Positions 47,406 through 59,579 of a stretch of DNA of 64,000 bases are shown here, in pieces. Source of the DNA: Phyllostachys edulis. Its lineage: Eukaryota > Streptophyta > Magnoliopsida > Poales > Poaceae. A program made the translations under genes and the position numbers. The stretch is from contig CM070566.1 of the NCBI GenBank assembly GCA_036346405.1, forward strand, positions 53,001,231 through 53,065,230, written 5' to 3'. The notes under the pieces were generated by a model, which made no database searches, was not told the DNA's origin, and saw nothing but the letters and a program-made list of their open reading frames with translations. How positions within the stretch are numbered: the stretch's first letter is position 1; the number at the start of each line of letters is the position of its first letter.

Positions 47406-48250
47406 TCATGGCACCAATCTACAGTACCTACATCCAGCTTTTGCTTTACGTTCGATACTTGAAAAGGAAAAACTTAATGGAACAAATTTTGCGGATTGGT
47501 CCCGCAACTCGAGAATTATTCTCGGGCAAGATAAAAGGAACATGTTCTAGAAGAACCAATTCCGTAGTGCCTCGTAAAATCTGCTGCTTTGCTATTAAAG
47601 CCGCCTATAAAAGGGCATGTGATGAGTCCCTTGATGTTAGTCGTCTCATGCTTGCTTTGCTATGAACTCGACCCTTGAAGCGGTTTGAGAACATAGAGGC
47701 CTCACGATATGATTGTAGCGCTCAAAGGCATGTTTGAGACACAAGCAAGAACCGAGAGATTTGAGATCTCAAAGAACTTGTTTGGATGTAAGCTAGCCGA
47801 GGGTGGTTCGGTGAGCCCTCATGTAATCAAAATGGTTGGTTACACACGAGCTTGGAAAACTTGGTTTTCCACTTAGCCAAGAATTGACTCTGATTTGATT
47901 CTTGCTTCGCTTCAAAGCTATGGCGTTCATTTTGAACTTCCATATGAGCAGCTTAGACAAGAATCTCACCGAATCGCATATGATGCTTAAGGCAATGAGA
48001 GGCAAGATTAAGAAATGCAACAATCATGTGATGATGGTGCAAAAGAGTACAAGCTTCAAGAAGAAGGCTAAGACTTGGGTCAAGAAAAGGGCAAGGCTAA
48101 AGTTTTGGATGAGATCCAAACCGACAAACCTAAACCCAAGACTAAGTCCGCCCGACTCAAGAGAATGAATGTTTTTCTTGCAAAGAACTAGGCCATTTGG
48201 AAGAGGAACGCAAGAAATACAGGCCGATCGAAAAGGAATGGTGGGACTAA
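47406..48250 (+). pseudogene. Copia gag relic
   Basis: Starts near 47408 (MAPI...), then in the next frame FALRSILEKEKLNGTNFADW, the gag N-terminal motif of this lineage. Broken frames continue to a zinc knuckle at about 48166-48215 (CFSCKELGHLEEE). There the final Cys of CX2CX4HX4C is replaced, so RNA-packaging function is probably lost. Confidence 0.8.
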
Positions 48251-48279
48251 AACTTCCACTCACAGTATTAATGTTATAG

Positions 48280-49500
48280 ACATTTTTCTTCTTGACTCTT
48301 CTGTTAACTCATGGGTATTTGATCTGGGATCGGTTGCTCATATATGCAATACGATGCGAGTCTAACAAGAAGTAGGATGATTGCAAGGCGAGATGGATCT
48401 TCGCGTCGGGAATAAAGCAAAGGTTCTTTGCATTAGCCGTCGGGACTATGCCACTACTATTGCCTTCGTGATTTATTATGGAATTAAATAATTGTTATTA
48501 CGTTCCGACCATTAGTAGAAACATTATCTACGCCTCATGTTTGATGGCGAGGGTTATAAATTCATTATAGAGAACAATGGTTGTTCTATATTTTTGAATG
48601 AAGTGTTTTATGGCTATGCACCTATTTTGAATGGGTTGTTTATTTTAAATCTTGATGATGCATCACCTATAATATTAATGCTAAAAGGCTTGACCTAATG
48701 AAATAAATTCCACTTTTATCCGGCATTGTCGTTTGGGTCACATAAGTGAGAAACGCATGAAAAACTCCATAATGATGGAACTCTAAACTCATTTGATTTA
48801 GAATCATTTGAAACATGCGAGTCTTGCACAGTCGGAAGATGACCAAGACGCCTTTCACCGGTCGTAGTGAAAGGCGCCGACGATTGGAACTCGTACTTCT
48901 TGATGTATGTGGACCAATAAGTACGACGACTAGAGGTGGTTTTCAGATGCTTCATTACTTTCACCGATGACTATAGTAGATATGGTTATATCTACTTAAT
49001 GAGGCACAAGTCGGAATCCTTTGAAAAGTTCAAGGAGTTCGGAATGAAGTGAGAATCAACTTGGCAAGACAATCAAATCTTTACGATCGATCGTGGAGGT
49101 GAGTTTTTGAGCCATGAGTTTGGTAATCATTTGAAACAATGTGGAATTGTTCCTGACTTACACCACCGGCACTCCACAATGGAATGGGGTGTCCGAGCGC
49201 GTAACAGGACCTTGTTGGACATGGTTCGATCAATGATGAGCCAATCGGATCTGCCATTATATTTTTGGGGTTATGCTCTAAAAGCGCCGCTTTCATTTTA
49301 AATAAGGTACCATCTAAATCAATAGATAAGACACCATATGAGATGTGGACCGAAAAGTCCTAGTTTGTCTTTTCTAAGGATTTGGGGATGTGATGTCTAT
49401 GTTAAGCGTTTGACGTCGATAAGCTCACACCCAAATCGGATAAATGCTTCTTTATAGGATATCCTAGGGAAACCAAAGGATATTATTTCTACAACCGGAA
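48280..49500 (+). pseudogene. Copia protease and integrase relic
   Basis: SSVNSWVFDLGSVAHICN (about 48300-48352) is the protease active-site region with the usual D-T/S-G triplet changed to D-L-G. Downstream, a GHISEKRM-like segment (about 48740) and the integrase core around 48890-49300 are recognisable only in pieces split by many stops. Confidence 0.7.
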
Positions 49501-49524
49501 GAGGACAAAGTTTTTGTTGCCGAA

Positions 49525-50975
49525 ATGGTGTCTTTTGGAGAAAGAGTTTCTTTCAAAAGGAGTCGATGGGAGAAAGGTGCAACTCGAAGAAATTCGGAAA
49601 CATCTGAAAGTGTTTCAACTCCTATTGAACCTCTACTGGATGAACAAATTGTTGTTGAACCTGTAGACAAGGCACCAGCCCCACGTAGATCTAAAAGGCC
49701 GCGTCAATTGCCTACAAGATATAGGCATGACATATTATTATTGAATAATGGTGAGCCTAAGACTTATGAAGAAGCGATGATGGACCCAGACTCTGAGAAA
49801 TGGCTTGGAGCCATGAAATCCGAAATAGATTCCATGAGAGAAAATCAGGTTTGGAACCTGGTCGATCCACTTGATGGTGTCAAAACCATTGAGTGCAAAT
49901 GGATCTATAAGAAAAAGATTGATATAGATGGAAATGTTCACATTCATAAGGCTCGACTAGTCGCAAAAGGTTTTCAACAAGTTCAAGGAGTTGACTACGA
50001 TGAGACTTTCTCACCAGTAGCGATGCTTAAATCTGTTCGGATCATTCTAGCAATTGCTGCATATTTCGACTATGAGATATGGCAAATGGATGTTAAAACA
50101 GCTTTCCTTAATGGAAACCTAGATGAGGATGTGTACATGACACAACTTGAAGGTTTTGTCGATCCAAACAATGCTAGTAAAGTATGCAAACTTCAAAAGT
50201 CCATTTATGGATTGAAGCAAGCATCTCGGAGTTGGAATATACGTTTTGATGAGGAGATCAAAAGGTTTGGTTTAAATCAAGAACAAAGAAGAACCTTGTG
50301 TTTACATGAAGGTTAGTGGGAGCGCACTTGTTATTCTCGATCTTGTATGTAGATGACATACTCTTGGTCGAAATGACATTAGATGCTAGAATCTGTTAAA
50401 TCTTCATTAAGGAAAAGTTTCTCAATGAAAGATTTAGGAGATGCAACATATATCTTGGGAATAAGGATCTATAGAGATAGATCTAAAAGGCTAATTGGAT
50501 TAAGCCAAGAAATGTACATAGACAAAGTGTTGAATCGGTTCAACATGCAAAATTCCAAGAGAGGATTCTTGCCCATGGCGCATGGCATTAATCTTAGCAA
50601 GAATCAGTGTCCTACGACTACTTATGAGCGAGACAAAATGAGTGATATTCCATATGCTTGACCATTGGATCTATCATATGCGCCATGATATGTACACGAC
50701 CAGATGTATCATATGCTCTAAGTGTTACGAGCAGATACCAAGCTGATCCCGGTGAATGTCACTGGACAACCGTAAAAAACATTCTTAAGTACTTAAGAAG
50801 GACTAAGGATGTGTTCCTAGTTTATGGCGGTGATGAAGAGCTCGTTGTAAATGGTTACACCGATGCGAGCTTTCAAACCGACAAAGATGATTATCGTTCG
50901 CAATCTGGTTTTGTATTCATTTTGAATGGAGGAAGCGTTGGAGTGGAAAAGTTCAAAGCAAGAGACGGTTCTTGA
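49525..50975 (+). pseudogene. Copia reverse transcriptase and RNase H, broken
   Basis: A 263-codon frame (49525-50316) holds the RT N-terminal part: EAMMDPDSEKWLGAMKSEI, KWIYKKKIDIDG, KARLVAKGFQQVQGVDYDET, WQMDVKTAFLNG. After a frame break the YVDD catalytic box is intact at 50346-50357. The thumb/connection (50383-50661: MKDLGDATYILGI) and RNase H (50658-50975: YTDASFQTDKDDYRSQSGFV) follow in other frames. At least three breaks prevent a single product. Confidence 0.9.
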
Positions 50976-51336
50976 TTCCACGACAGAGGTTGAGTACATT
51001 CTGCGCTTCGAAGGCGCAAAAGAAGGTGTTTGGATAAGGAATTTCATTCTTTGAATTGGGAATGGTTCCGAGTGCCTCGAGCCCAATGGATCTCTATTGT
51101 GACAACAATGGAGCCATTGCTCAAGCTAAGGAGCCTAGATCCCATCAAGTCCAAACACATACTCAAAGCGTTATCATCTTATTCGCGAATTGGTGGATAG
51201 AGGAGATGTTAAGATATGCAAAGTTCATACGGATTTAAATATTGTTGATCCGTTGACAAAGCCTCTCACACAGCCAAAGCATGAGGCACACACAAGAGCT
51301 ATCGGTATTAGATACCTAAAATGATTGACTCTAGTG

Positions 51337-51349
51337 CAAGTGGGAGATC
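51337..51349 (+). other. Copia polypurine tract
   Basis: CAAGTGGGAGATC directly before the 3' LTR is the plus-strand priming site. Confidence 0.8.
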
Positions 51350-52922
51350 TGTTGGAAATATGCCCTAGAGGCAATCATAGAGATGATTACATTTCATTAT
51401 GTTCATGACATTGGATAATGTGTTATCTTGTTCCTAGAATAATATTGTTAATATTTATTATCAAGTATGTGACTTGGTTGTGAAACTCTATATTTACGCA
51501 ATAATTATTCTTATACGATCCTCGGTCGTAAACATATGAGGACACATATGAATAGACTAGCATATGTATTGGTTGATGACTATGTTTCACGAGTCATAGA
51601 TATGGAGATATCAAACCAATAATATGGACACATGTTAGAGAACATGATGTTGGATAAGACCCACCTTGAGGCACTATTGAGATTGTTATGAATCTATGTG
51701 TCATTAGTTGGTCTCAAGCAATGATGATGTATAATCCTTAGACTGAGATCGGCATGGCTTCCTACATGTGTAAGAGCACTCTTAGGGGTTGCTAAACGCT
51801 ACACCGTGAATCGGGTAGTTATGAAGGTAGCTTTGGGTATGCTCTGAAACATGGAGAGGAATGTGACCGGTGGGATATGGGATTTGCCCTCCTAACATAA
51901 CAGAGAGATGTCTCTGGGCCCCTCGTTGTGATCGGATAAAGAAAGTGCATGGCCATGCCACTAGTAGTCAAGTGTTCGACCACATAAGGTTATCGATACT
52001 CGATCGAGAAAGTATTGAGCAGATCCATGGATGACACAACATCTCACCGGAGTTCAACCGATATCGTGAGGCAAAGGAGAATACATGAGTAGGTCACTTA
52101 GTTCGACCAGCCACCGATAGTCGTATGGAGATACAAGCAAGTCGTAGACCGGTCGAACGTAATCACGAGTAGTCGAAACCAAATCGTAAGGAGTTACGAG
52201 TTGGTCGTGATCAAATCTGAATCGGTCAGATAGAGATAGGACACAGTCATAAGTGATGAGGACACAGTCGTATATCATATTGCATTAAGGTTCGTCCGAT
52301 ATAATTTGTGTGTTTTAGAATCGATATGTTACGCTAGGAGCCGCACGACTCGTGATCGGAAGCGGTTTCGAATCACAACCGAACTACACATGAACCTCTG
52401 TGGTCACACACTTAACGGGTTGGAACAAACCAATACGAATACGATTAAATGGCGTGTCCGGATAGGATCCGTCCACGAGCACTATATAAGGAGGTGCATG
52501 AGGCTATTGGAAGAGATCGTGAAACACCACCGAAACCCTAGCCGCCATCTCCTTGAGAGCTCCACCGTGCGACTTGGTCTTTGGCACACCGACGTTCGGT
52601 TGTTCCTTCCTGGGCGTGTGGATACCGTAGAGGCGCTACTACGATTGTTGCGCTTGAGGGCGATCCGCGATCTTCACAAGGAACCGCAGACGTTCTTTGG
52701 AGGAGACGATCGATCGCGACCATCGCATCGACTTCTCGGGGCGTTGGACGATCGACTCGACCACTACATCGACGCTCTTCGTTGGACCAGTCGCTCCAAC
52801 CCTTCTTCCGCCGTTCTCTGGCGTCGGTGGTAACGATCTATGATCATCTACTTGCATGGCTTCCTGGTTTGCGTGGTAGAAAATTTTGTTTGTAGCTATC
52901 GTAGCCTACCCGTGACCCAACA
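51350..52922 (+). repeat. Copia 3' LTR
   Basis: 1573 bases, co-linear with the 5' LTR. Differences are mainly one-base indels and point changes; the end CCCAACA is followed by the TSD CGTAC. Confidence 0.95.
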
Positions 52923-53515
52923 CGTACGACCCGGTGGCCAAAGTCGCCCCAAGGGCCCGATGGTACAAATATTCCCGAAGGCTTCCGGAGGCTAACGAAG
53001 GTTCCCGGAGGCCCCAACATCCGGAACCCCCGAAGGGTCCCGAAGGCAATCCAAAGGATCCCGAAGCCCTCCGAAGGAGTCCCAAAGGGTCCGCTTAGCC
53101 CCGAGCCGACCGGAGCATCCCGGTGGCGGGAAGGCCCAGCGAAGGGCCCTAAAGGGCCTCGGAGGGCTCGGAGACCCAAGGGGTCCGGAAGAGTTACTGT
53201 ACCCCTGGACCAATACACCAGCAAGGTAGAAAAGGTCCCTGCAGCTCCTACCGGCGTAGGATCTTGTAGGGGGTAAGCTTGTAATTCTGTGTACCGCGTA
53301 GGGTCTTGTAGGGGGTAAGCTTGTAATTATGTGTACCTCTTAGAAAGGCTATAGGTAGCCACCTTTCCCCCCATTAAGGGAGAGAGTGTTTTTGTATTGT
53401 TGAGATCAAGTTAAAATATAAGTTCATTTGCTTACTGACAGCGAGTCCCCTCTTGAGGACCCTTCGGGTATCGGAGGGTCCCCCTTATCTACTGTTTAGT
53501 CTTTTAACTACGACA

Positions 53516-54740
53516 GTTGGCGTCGTCCGTGGGGACCGGTAGGTAAGCTGCGAAGCACTAACCCGGCATACCAGGATGGCCCCCCGAACGAGGGTTGCAC
53601 CCAAGGCTTCGGCAATGGCAGTGGTGGCCTCGACCCCAGCGACCCCGAGGCCAAAGGAGCCGAGCCAAGCAAGCAAACGCCCCTCGCCCAAGCCTCGGAG
53701 GAAGAAGCAAACAACTCGGCGCATGGGGGCGCAAGCCAGGAATCATACGAGACTCTCCAACAAGAACTGGCGGCCCTTCGCCGGGAGTTGGCAGACCTTC
53801 GGCAACCTCCAGAGACAACCCTCGCGGCCCCGCTCCGACAACTACCGCAGAGCGGAACGGAGCCCACCCCCACACCCCCCCGGCCCCGCTCCGACAACCG
53901 CTGAAGAATGGAGAGGAACCCCGCCTTGCGACCCACACCCCAGTGCTCTGAGGCGACCCAAACTCACCATTGAGCGCCGAGCTGGAGGCGGCCAGGTGGC
54001 CACCAGGATTCAAGATGTCGGAGGTCGCGCCTTGAAGGTCCATGAGACCCTCACAATTCCTCCGGGTATACGAGACCGCCATCGAGGCAGCCGGAGGAGA
54101 CGATACCACGAAGGCAAAGAGCGTCACCTTTGCGCTCAAAGGCGTTGCGTTGACTTGGTTCTTCACGATACCTCCTCGCTCCGTGTACGCGTGGGAGCAG
54201 CTCCGGGATCTACTCCGCAACAACTTCCAGGGGAACTACACAGAGCCAAAGGACATCTGTTCGTAGTGAAGCAGGCGTCAGATGAGTCCTTCCGCAGTTT
54301 CTTCAGAAAGTTCACGGAGGTCAAGTGCCAAGTACAAGGCGTCAACGAAACCACCGTTATCAACGTAGAACGTGTGGCCTCCGCAACGGGCCACTTTCGA
54401 AGAGGCTGGCCCGCAAGCCCGTACGCACAGTGACAGAACTCTTCGACAAAATGGAAGAGTACGTCCGAGCGGAGGAAGACAGCGTTCGGAGGGGAGCGCC
54501 CGCAGCTCCTACCTCGAGTGTCCCTCCTTCGAAAGACGCGGTCACCACCACCTCGGTCGGGGCATCCAGCAAGCCGCGAAACAATGACTATAGGCAAAAA
54601 GGCCGGGGAGTCTACCATGTAGACGGCGCACCACCAAACGAAGGAGGAAGACGCGGGGCATTGGGTCGAGGCCGCAGGCGAGCCATGAGAGAAATGCGAG
54701 CCGCCAACGACAACCGCGCCCAGCAGACCAGCTAGATTTC
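53516..54740 (+). pseudogene. Gypsy gag relic
   Basis: The frame starting at 53576 gives a basic, Pro-rich N-terminus. The gag core FLRVYETAIEAAGGDD, then FALKGVALTWF and WEQLRDLLRNNFQGNY, lies in a second frame (54042-54266). The first frame resumes with VKQASDESFRSFFRKFTEVK, and a third frame carries FDKMEEYVRAEED (54430-54480). Three or more frameshifts break it. No protease or pol follows and no 3' LTR is seen, so the element is truncated. Confidence 0.85.
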
Positions 54741-54894
54741 ATGCGACCTCCATGGCGAGGGATGTGCTTGTTTCTGAAATGAATGCACATTTGATGTGCT
54801 TCTGAAAGGAATGCGAATTGGATGTGCTTGTTTCAGAGGGCATGGCTAACATTTCTTGAGGCTAGCCAATAAATAGAAATAGATTTAGCAACGC

Positions 54895-55115
54895 AAAAGA
54901 ATATCATAGACAGTTTGTAGATGAAACGTCTGTGATAGTCTACTATCACAAACGGTTTTGAGTTAATAACTGTCTATGATATTATGTATTACGGACGGTT
55001 CGAAAACCGTCTGTGATGATCTCATGTCATTACTGACTCATAAACTCAAACGGCTCACGAAACCGTCTGTGATGGCGTTTTTGAACCGTTTGTAAAAGCC
55101 TTTTCTGTAGTAGTG
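54895..55115. mobile_element. CACTA element end fragment
   Basis: The right terminus TTTTCTGTAGTAGTG ends at 55115 and the preceding 200 bases are packed with GAACCGTCTGTGAT-type subterminal repeats, the same family as the element at 29842-30809. No matching left CACTAC end was located, so this is a fragment. Confidence 0.8.
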
Positions 55116-55298
55116 TTAAGTGTGTCATCTATCTTACTGTATTATTAAAATGTACGTCTAGATCACTAATGTGATATAAGTGGGTCATCGGTCCATTGTA
55201 GCTGCCCACACTTACATATTTTATACATGTGGCACGCTACGTTGGATTCCATGTAGTCGATGAAATATCTACAGAAAACCCCTTGTACATTATTTTTT

Positions 55299-55849
55299 GA
55301 GTAAATTTTAATTTGAATCATGTAATCTTATCATAGTTTCACTTTGTATCACCTTTTCTTACCATGTGTTACACTTTACACTAGGGTAAAGATTTTACTA
55401 CCTTCTTCGATACTCGCCAACAGTGAACGACAACATGGGAGGCATCGACGAGGCACGAGATGGAGAGAGGGGAGGTGGATGGAGATAGAAAATGGGTCGA
55501 CTCGGAGAAGAATAGCCGAAGTATCGCCAACGGTGGCCATAGCAACGGCGGTGACGACAAAAATGACTTGCTCTCTCTATTTTTCGGGTTGCTATCATGC
55601 CAGTCGTGCCTCGTTGCCGGCAAACTCCCCGCACGTCTCTCATGTTTCTCTCTCACTGACAGGACGTTCCCGCAATGCAAAGTGAAACTAAAAGTAAAAA
55701 AGATGTGGTGCAAAGTGAAAAGATTTCCTAAGGATGATGCAAATTGAAACAGAAAGGTAAGAAGATATGGTGTAAAATGAAAAGATTTACTAACAATAAT
55801 ACAAAGTGAAACCATGATAAAATTATATGGTCTAAAGTAAAATTTACTC
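55299..55849. mobile_element. MULE-type MITE
   Basis: Long TIRs: GAGTAAATTTTAATTTGAAT...TTTCACTTTGTAT at the left and its complement (with a few changes) at the right, over 50 bases each. The 9-bp flanks TTATTTTTT (55290-55298) and TTATTTTTA (55850-55858) fit a MULE TSD. Internal CAAAGTGAAA repeats extend the inverted symmetry. Confidence 0.82.
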
Positions 55850-55858
55850 TTATTTTTA

Positions 55859-57660
55859 TGTTTAACTCTTAACTGAATCCGAGTGAACTGAGTACAACCA
55901 GAATGCATCTATTCCGTCTCAATCCTATCACGCAGGAATCGAGTTTAGATTCATGCATGCTTGAATTGGAACTATTTAGTGTGATGCCTTTTCATGATCA
56001 AGATCTGCATCTGCGATAACCTCCCCATCATCCCCCTCGTCGACCAGCCTGCTGTCATGGGCGCCTGCAAGAGGGCCGTCGTCAAGCAGCAGCAACCACA
56101 CCTTCTGCACCGGCGGCGGCGACGCAGCGCGTGCCCTCATCGAACGCGATCCGATGCGTCGGCGAGGAGCCGCGCATCTCGTGCGCTCATGAGATGGAAC
56201 ATGGAAGTGCATGCCCATGCATGGCTAGGCTGCTAGCAAGAAGATGAACTAAAAGATAGATATGTGGTTTTTTAAGACCCTAAACAATAGGGATTTTTGT
56301 AGGTCTGTTTACTATGCTACTTATTTTGCTGTTGGCAATCATGGACCCGGCCGTAAGTAAGGATGCTGAAAACCTATGCACAAATGTGGCTTCAAATGAA
56401 TGCATGTGTCTTCAGGCTTGAAAGATTCTGAAAGTTGATCTTTGCTGCGAGGAGATTGCGACGAAAATGGAAGAAAACCTCAACCAAACGGATGACAACT
56501 CCGAACTCCACCGCGACGAGGGCCTGCTGCCGGCTAGTACCCGAGCGCGACGAGGAGCTCTGGCTGTCAGCGTCCGAGCGTGACGAGAAGACCCGACGGT
56601 GCTGGCGAGAGCACGACGACTCCCGCAAGGATGAAACCATACTCCGTCGGCGCCTCAAAACTTTCGTCCGAAGAGGATGCAGATGGAAGAAGTGGACAAG
56701 GGCTCGAGTGACTGTTGCGAACGAGTTTGGTCTGGTTCAACCAGACGAGGATCACAGATGTCGCACGAATTGGGTTAAAAGGACAAATTATAGTATTCAA
56801 AGGGTTTTGTGTTAATTTCAAAGCATTGCGAATTATTTTCGAAGTATAGTGACCTGGATGGGCGAGTCCACCGTGGGTGTTTTTGAGTGCTCGAGCACTC
56901 ACTCTTTCTGTTGAAAATGAGGGCAATATTTTAATTCCAGATTTTAATAGAAGACACATATCGCAAATGATTAATGATGCATAAATCAATACTAACAGCA
57001 GACAGCTCATTGTACTTCGCAATATGTGCAGAAACAGAATGTAAACAAGTCAATCAGTCACACGAAAGACTTACTGATGGGTTCGATGAAGAACAGGAAG
57101 CAGCGCAGACGCAGACTCGATGCAGGGCAGAAACGTAGATGAATCAGCGAAGCGAGTGGTCGCGTAGATATGCGCTGCCCAAAAACCTTATTGCTGCCCT
57201 CGTGTAGGTCTTCACGGCAGCAACGACTCAGATATACCGCTCCCCTTATTCACGGTGCACGCCGAGAAGAAGAGTCAGCGAGGTTCAGACGACGCAATAT
57301 AACAGCACAGGTTTGCAGAAGGAAGAAAAGAAGAAATGGAGGCAGTAATTCTTCGCTCTATGCTTTGGACGTCTCCAGGCATAGATATAGAGATCTGCGT
57401 GATCGTGAATCGAGCGGAGGGAGGCTGAGGCGGTCGGCGACTTCGATGGCGAGGCCAGCATGATGGTCAGGCAAGGCGATGGCGGTGGCGAAGGTGAACG
57501 ATTGAACGAATCGTGGAAGTGAGGAGGGCTGAGGAGGCAGTGACTCGGTCTCAAGACTCTCAGTGAATTGATTCTAGTGCCAATTTGGTTGGGGATGTGA
57601 AGGTGAGGCAGTGAGCCAGTGAGGTACTGAGGTTATTTCTCTCCCAGTCTCAGATCCCCA
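55859..57660. other. Unresolved region with gene-like composition
   Basis: The - strand from about 57560 to 57072 resembles a CT-rich leader ending in an ATCA/GTAAGT donor. The Arg/Ser-rich frames at 56392-56815 (both strands) are low in complexity. No recognised domain. It may be a non-coding transcript or a long-dead gene. Confidence 0.25.
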
Positions 57661-58597
57661 AATTTTTTGTCTGTTGCAAATGTCTGTAGGTAGACTTGAA
57701 GATTGATGAATCGATTATTGATGTAAATGTTTAATTGGTGGTTGTTGTTTAATTTGTGATTGATGAATTGATGCAAATAGTTTTTTAATTGACAGTAGCT
57801 ATTAGTCGACTAGCCAATTTGTTTAATTAGTGGTTGACTGCTTTGCGCAACAAGGTATCAGATTACTGACTCAATGATTTTATGGTGTCTATACTGAGCA
57901 AGAGATATTTAGAAACATTAATAATAAAAGAATCATTCAACGCTTTTAAGACATGAAAACTTGTAGAGTGAAATTGCGTCGTAATCAGATTTAGTGCCTT
58001 AGTGATATGCATTTCATTTTTAATGTTTATGAATATTCATAATTTAATATTGTATCACTAAATTTGATATTTCTTATCTACAGATCGGTACTTACATATT
58101 TATGGACATTTGGGGCACATTATCCATTAGCGAGGTGCTAAATTTATTGTATTGTATATTTTCTATTTGTTCTCTTTCTATTTATATATGAAATTGGCGT
58201 TTCAATGGTAAAAGATCAATAGATGTAGTTTTGATGTATTTATATTGTGTTATAGCCTCAACAGTAGAGCTTTTGTACTACTTTCATCCTGGATTCGTCA
58301 GGGACCTGAATGACACGCAAACAAGTCTTTTAAAGTATAGGGACCTGAATGACACACCCAAGTCTAGTGACTGTCAGCGTATTTTACTCAAAACAAAAAC
58401 AAAGAAAAAGAAAAGAAAACGCTATTGATACTCACGTGCAACTGGCCCTAGCCCAACGCAACCAGGCCTGGTTTACCACAGCCCAACAAGCCCAATATAA
58501 CCGGCCAGTAAACAACTCAAGCACAGCCCAACCATTTTTATTATTGTTTTTACCTTTTCAATAGATCAGAATAATTTTTTTTTCTAATAAGTTCTAG
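57661..58597. other. AT-rich intergenic DNA
   Basis: No gene. A short near-duplicate, (A)GGGACCTGAATGACAC, occurs at 58300 and 58338. Confidence 0.45.
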
Positions 58598-59299
58598 TAG
58601 TCATGGCCAGATAGACGGCACAGTCCGGGCTCGTGCCGACACGACCCGATTAGGCCCGTGAGCTAATCGGGTTTGGTTAGGTCGACTCGTGGGCTGGGAT
58701 GCCGACCTAGGCACCTTGGGCTGTGTGCGGCCCGTGTAGCCCGTTTCGGCTCGAAAATTTAGAAAATTCCCAAAAAAACCTGAAAAAATGTAGAATTCAA
58801 AAACTCGTCTCCTTTTTTTCCTTCTTTTTTCTTTCCTCTTTTTTTTTTCCCTCCTTTTCCTTTTCCTCCTTTTCTTTTTTCTCTCGGCCATGCACGTGCC
58901 TTCCTTCTTTTTTCCTCTCTGTTCTTTTTCACCTCCTCCGAGATCCAGTCCTCCTAGCTCCTGCCGCCTCCCTTTTCTCCCTCCCCCCCTCGCGGCAACC
59001 CTTGCCTCTGTTGCTCTGCGTCGGCCTTGCCCTAGCGTCGCCGCGCTGCCGACTCCTCCTCCTTAGCGTAGCTGGCCTCCTCATTACCTTCTCTGTAGTC
59101 GGGCCACCGTGCCGTGCCAGACTCGTGCCGTGCCTGGCACAACCCGACACTATGAGTGCTTGGCGGGGCTGGCCCGTCGTGCCGGAGAACCCGTACTTTC
59201 GTGTCGTGCTGGCCTGGCCTATGAAGCCGTGTCTAGACAAGGCCAATAGTGTCATACTTCATCCCTGGCCCGACTGGCACGCCCATCTAGCCATGTCTA
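58598..59299. mobile_element. hAT-type non-autonomous element
   Basis: Ends: TAGTCATGGCCAGATAG at the left and, in complement, TAGACATGGCTAGATGG at the right. Flanking sequences AGTTCTAG and AGTTCAGT are similar enough to be a decayed 8-bp TSD. Subterminal regions are rich in CGTGCC/GGCACG and GGCCCG repeats. No transposase. Confidence 0.75.
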
Positions 59300-59579
59300 A
59301 GTTCAGTAAGGGAATTGCTACAGTTTGAGCGTCCGACGCAAGAGGAAAAGATCGGAAGCCTACTTGAGCAGTTCAATTGACTACTGCTACACCACCACAC
59401 ACATTCTCCACCGCTCATTCCTTATCCTCTGTGGCTGCTACTGCAGTCGGACGAGATGGCGAGGAGCTGCACCATGACCTAGTCACGCTGCTCGACCTCT
59501 TGCCTGTCGTCGAGCTGGGGCTCGCCGAAGACGTCATGGACCTCCTCGCCCTCGCGTCGTCTGTCGCAAACTGGTGAAT

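Larger units (their letters stand above)
44464..52922 (+). mobile_element. Full-length Copia retrotransposon, Angela/RIRE1-like
   Basis: LTRs at 44464-46040 and 51350-52922 begin TGTTGGAAATATGCCCTAG and end CCCAACA. The 5-bp TSD CGTAC lies at 44459-44463 and 52923-52927. PBS and purine tract are in place and the domain order gag-PR-IN-RT-RNase H is Copia-type. The LTR start is the well-known one of the Angela/BARE/RIRE1 lineage. LTRs differ by scattered substitutions and many single-base indels. Internal frames are broken, so the element is not autonomous now. Confidence 0.95.
44440..53515 (+). mobile_element. Gypsy-type 5' LTR, split by a Copia insertion
   Basis: The right part, 52923-53515, ends in CGACA and is followed at once by GTTGGCGTCGTCCGTGGGG, the primer-site-like sequence common after grass Gypsy LTRs. 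The left part is only a few tens of bases before 44464, perhaps starting TGAAGCGCGTAC at 44452. The Copia TSD CGTAC joins the two parts. The LTR is rich in CCGAAGG/CCGGAGG units (52975-53190) and has a ~41-base tandem duplication (GTAGGGGGTAAGCTTGTAAT, 53268-53347). The precise left end is uncertain. Confidence 0.65.

Noticed and set aside
53558..54223. 221-codon - strand frame
   Set aside because: Antisense to the Gypsy gag relic; long only because of GC content.
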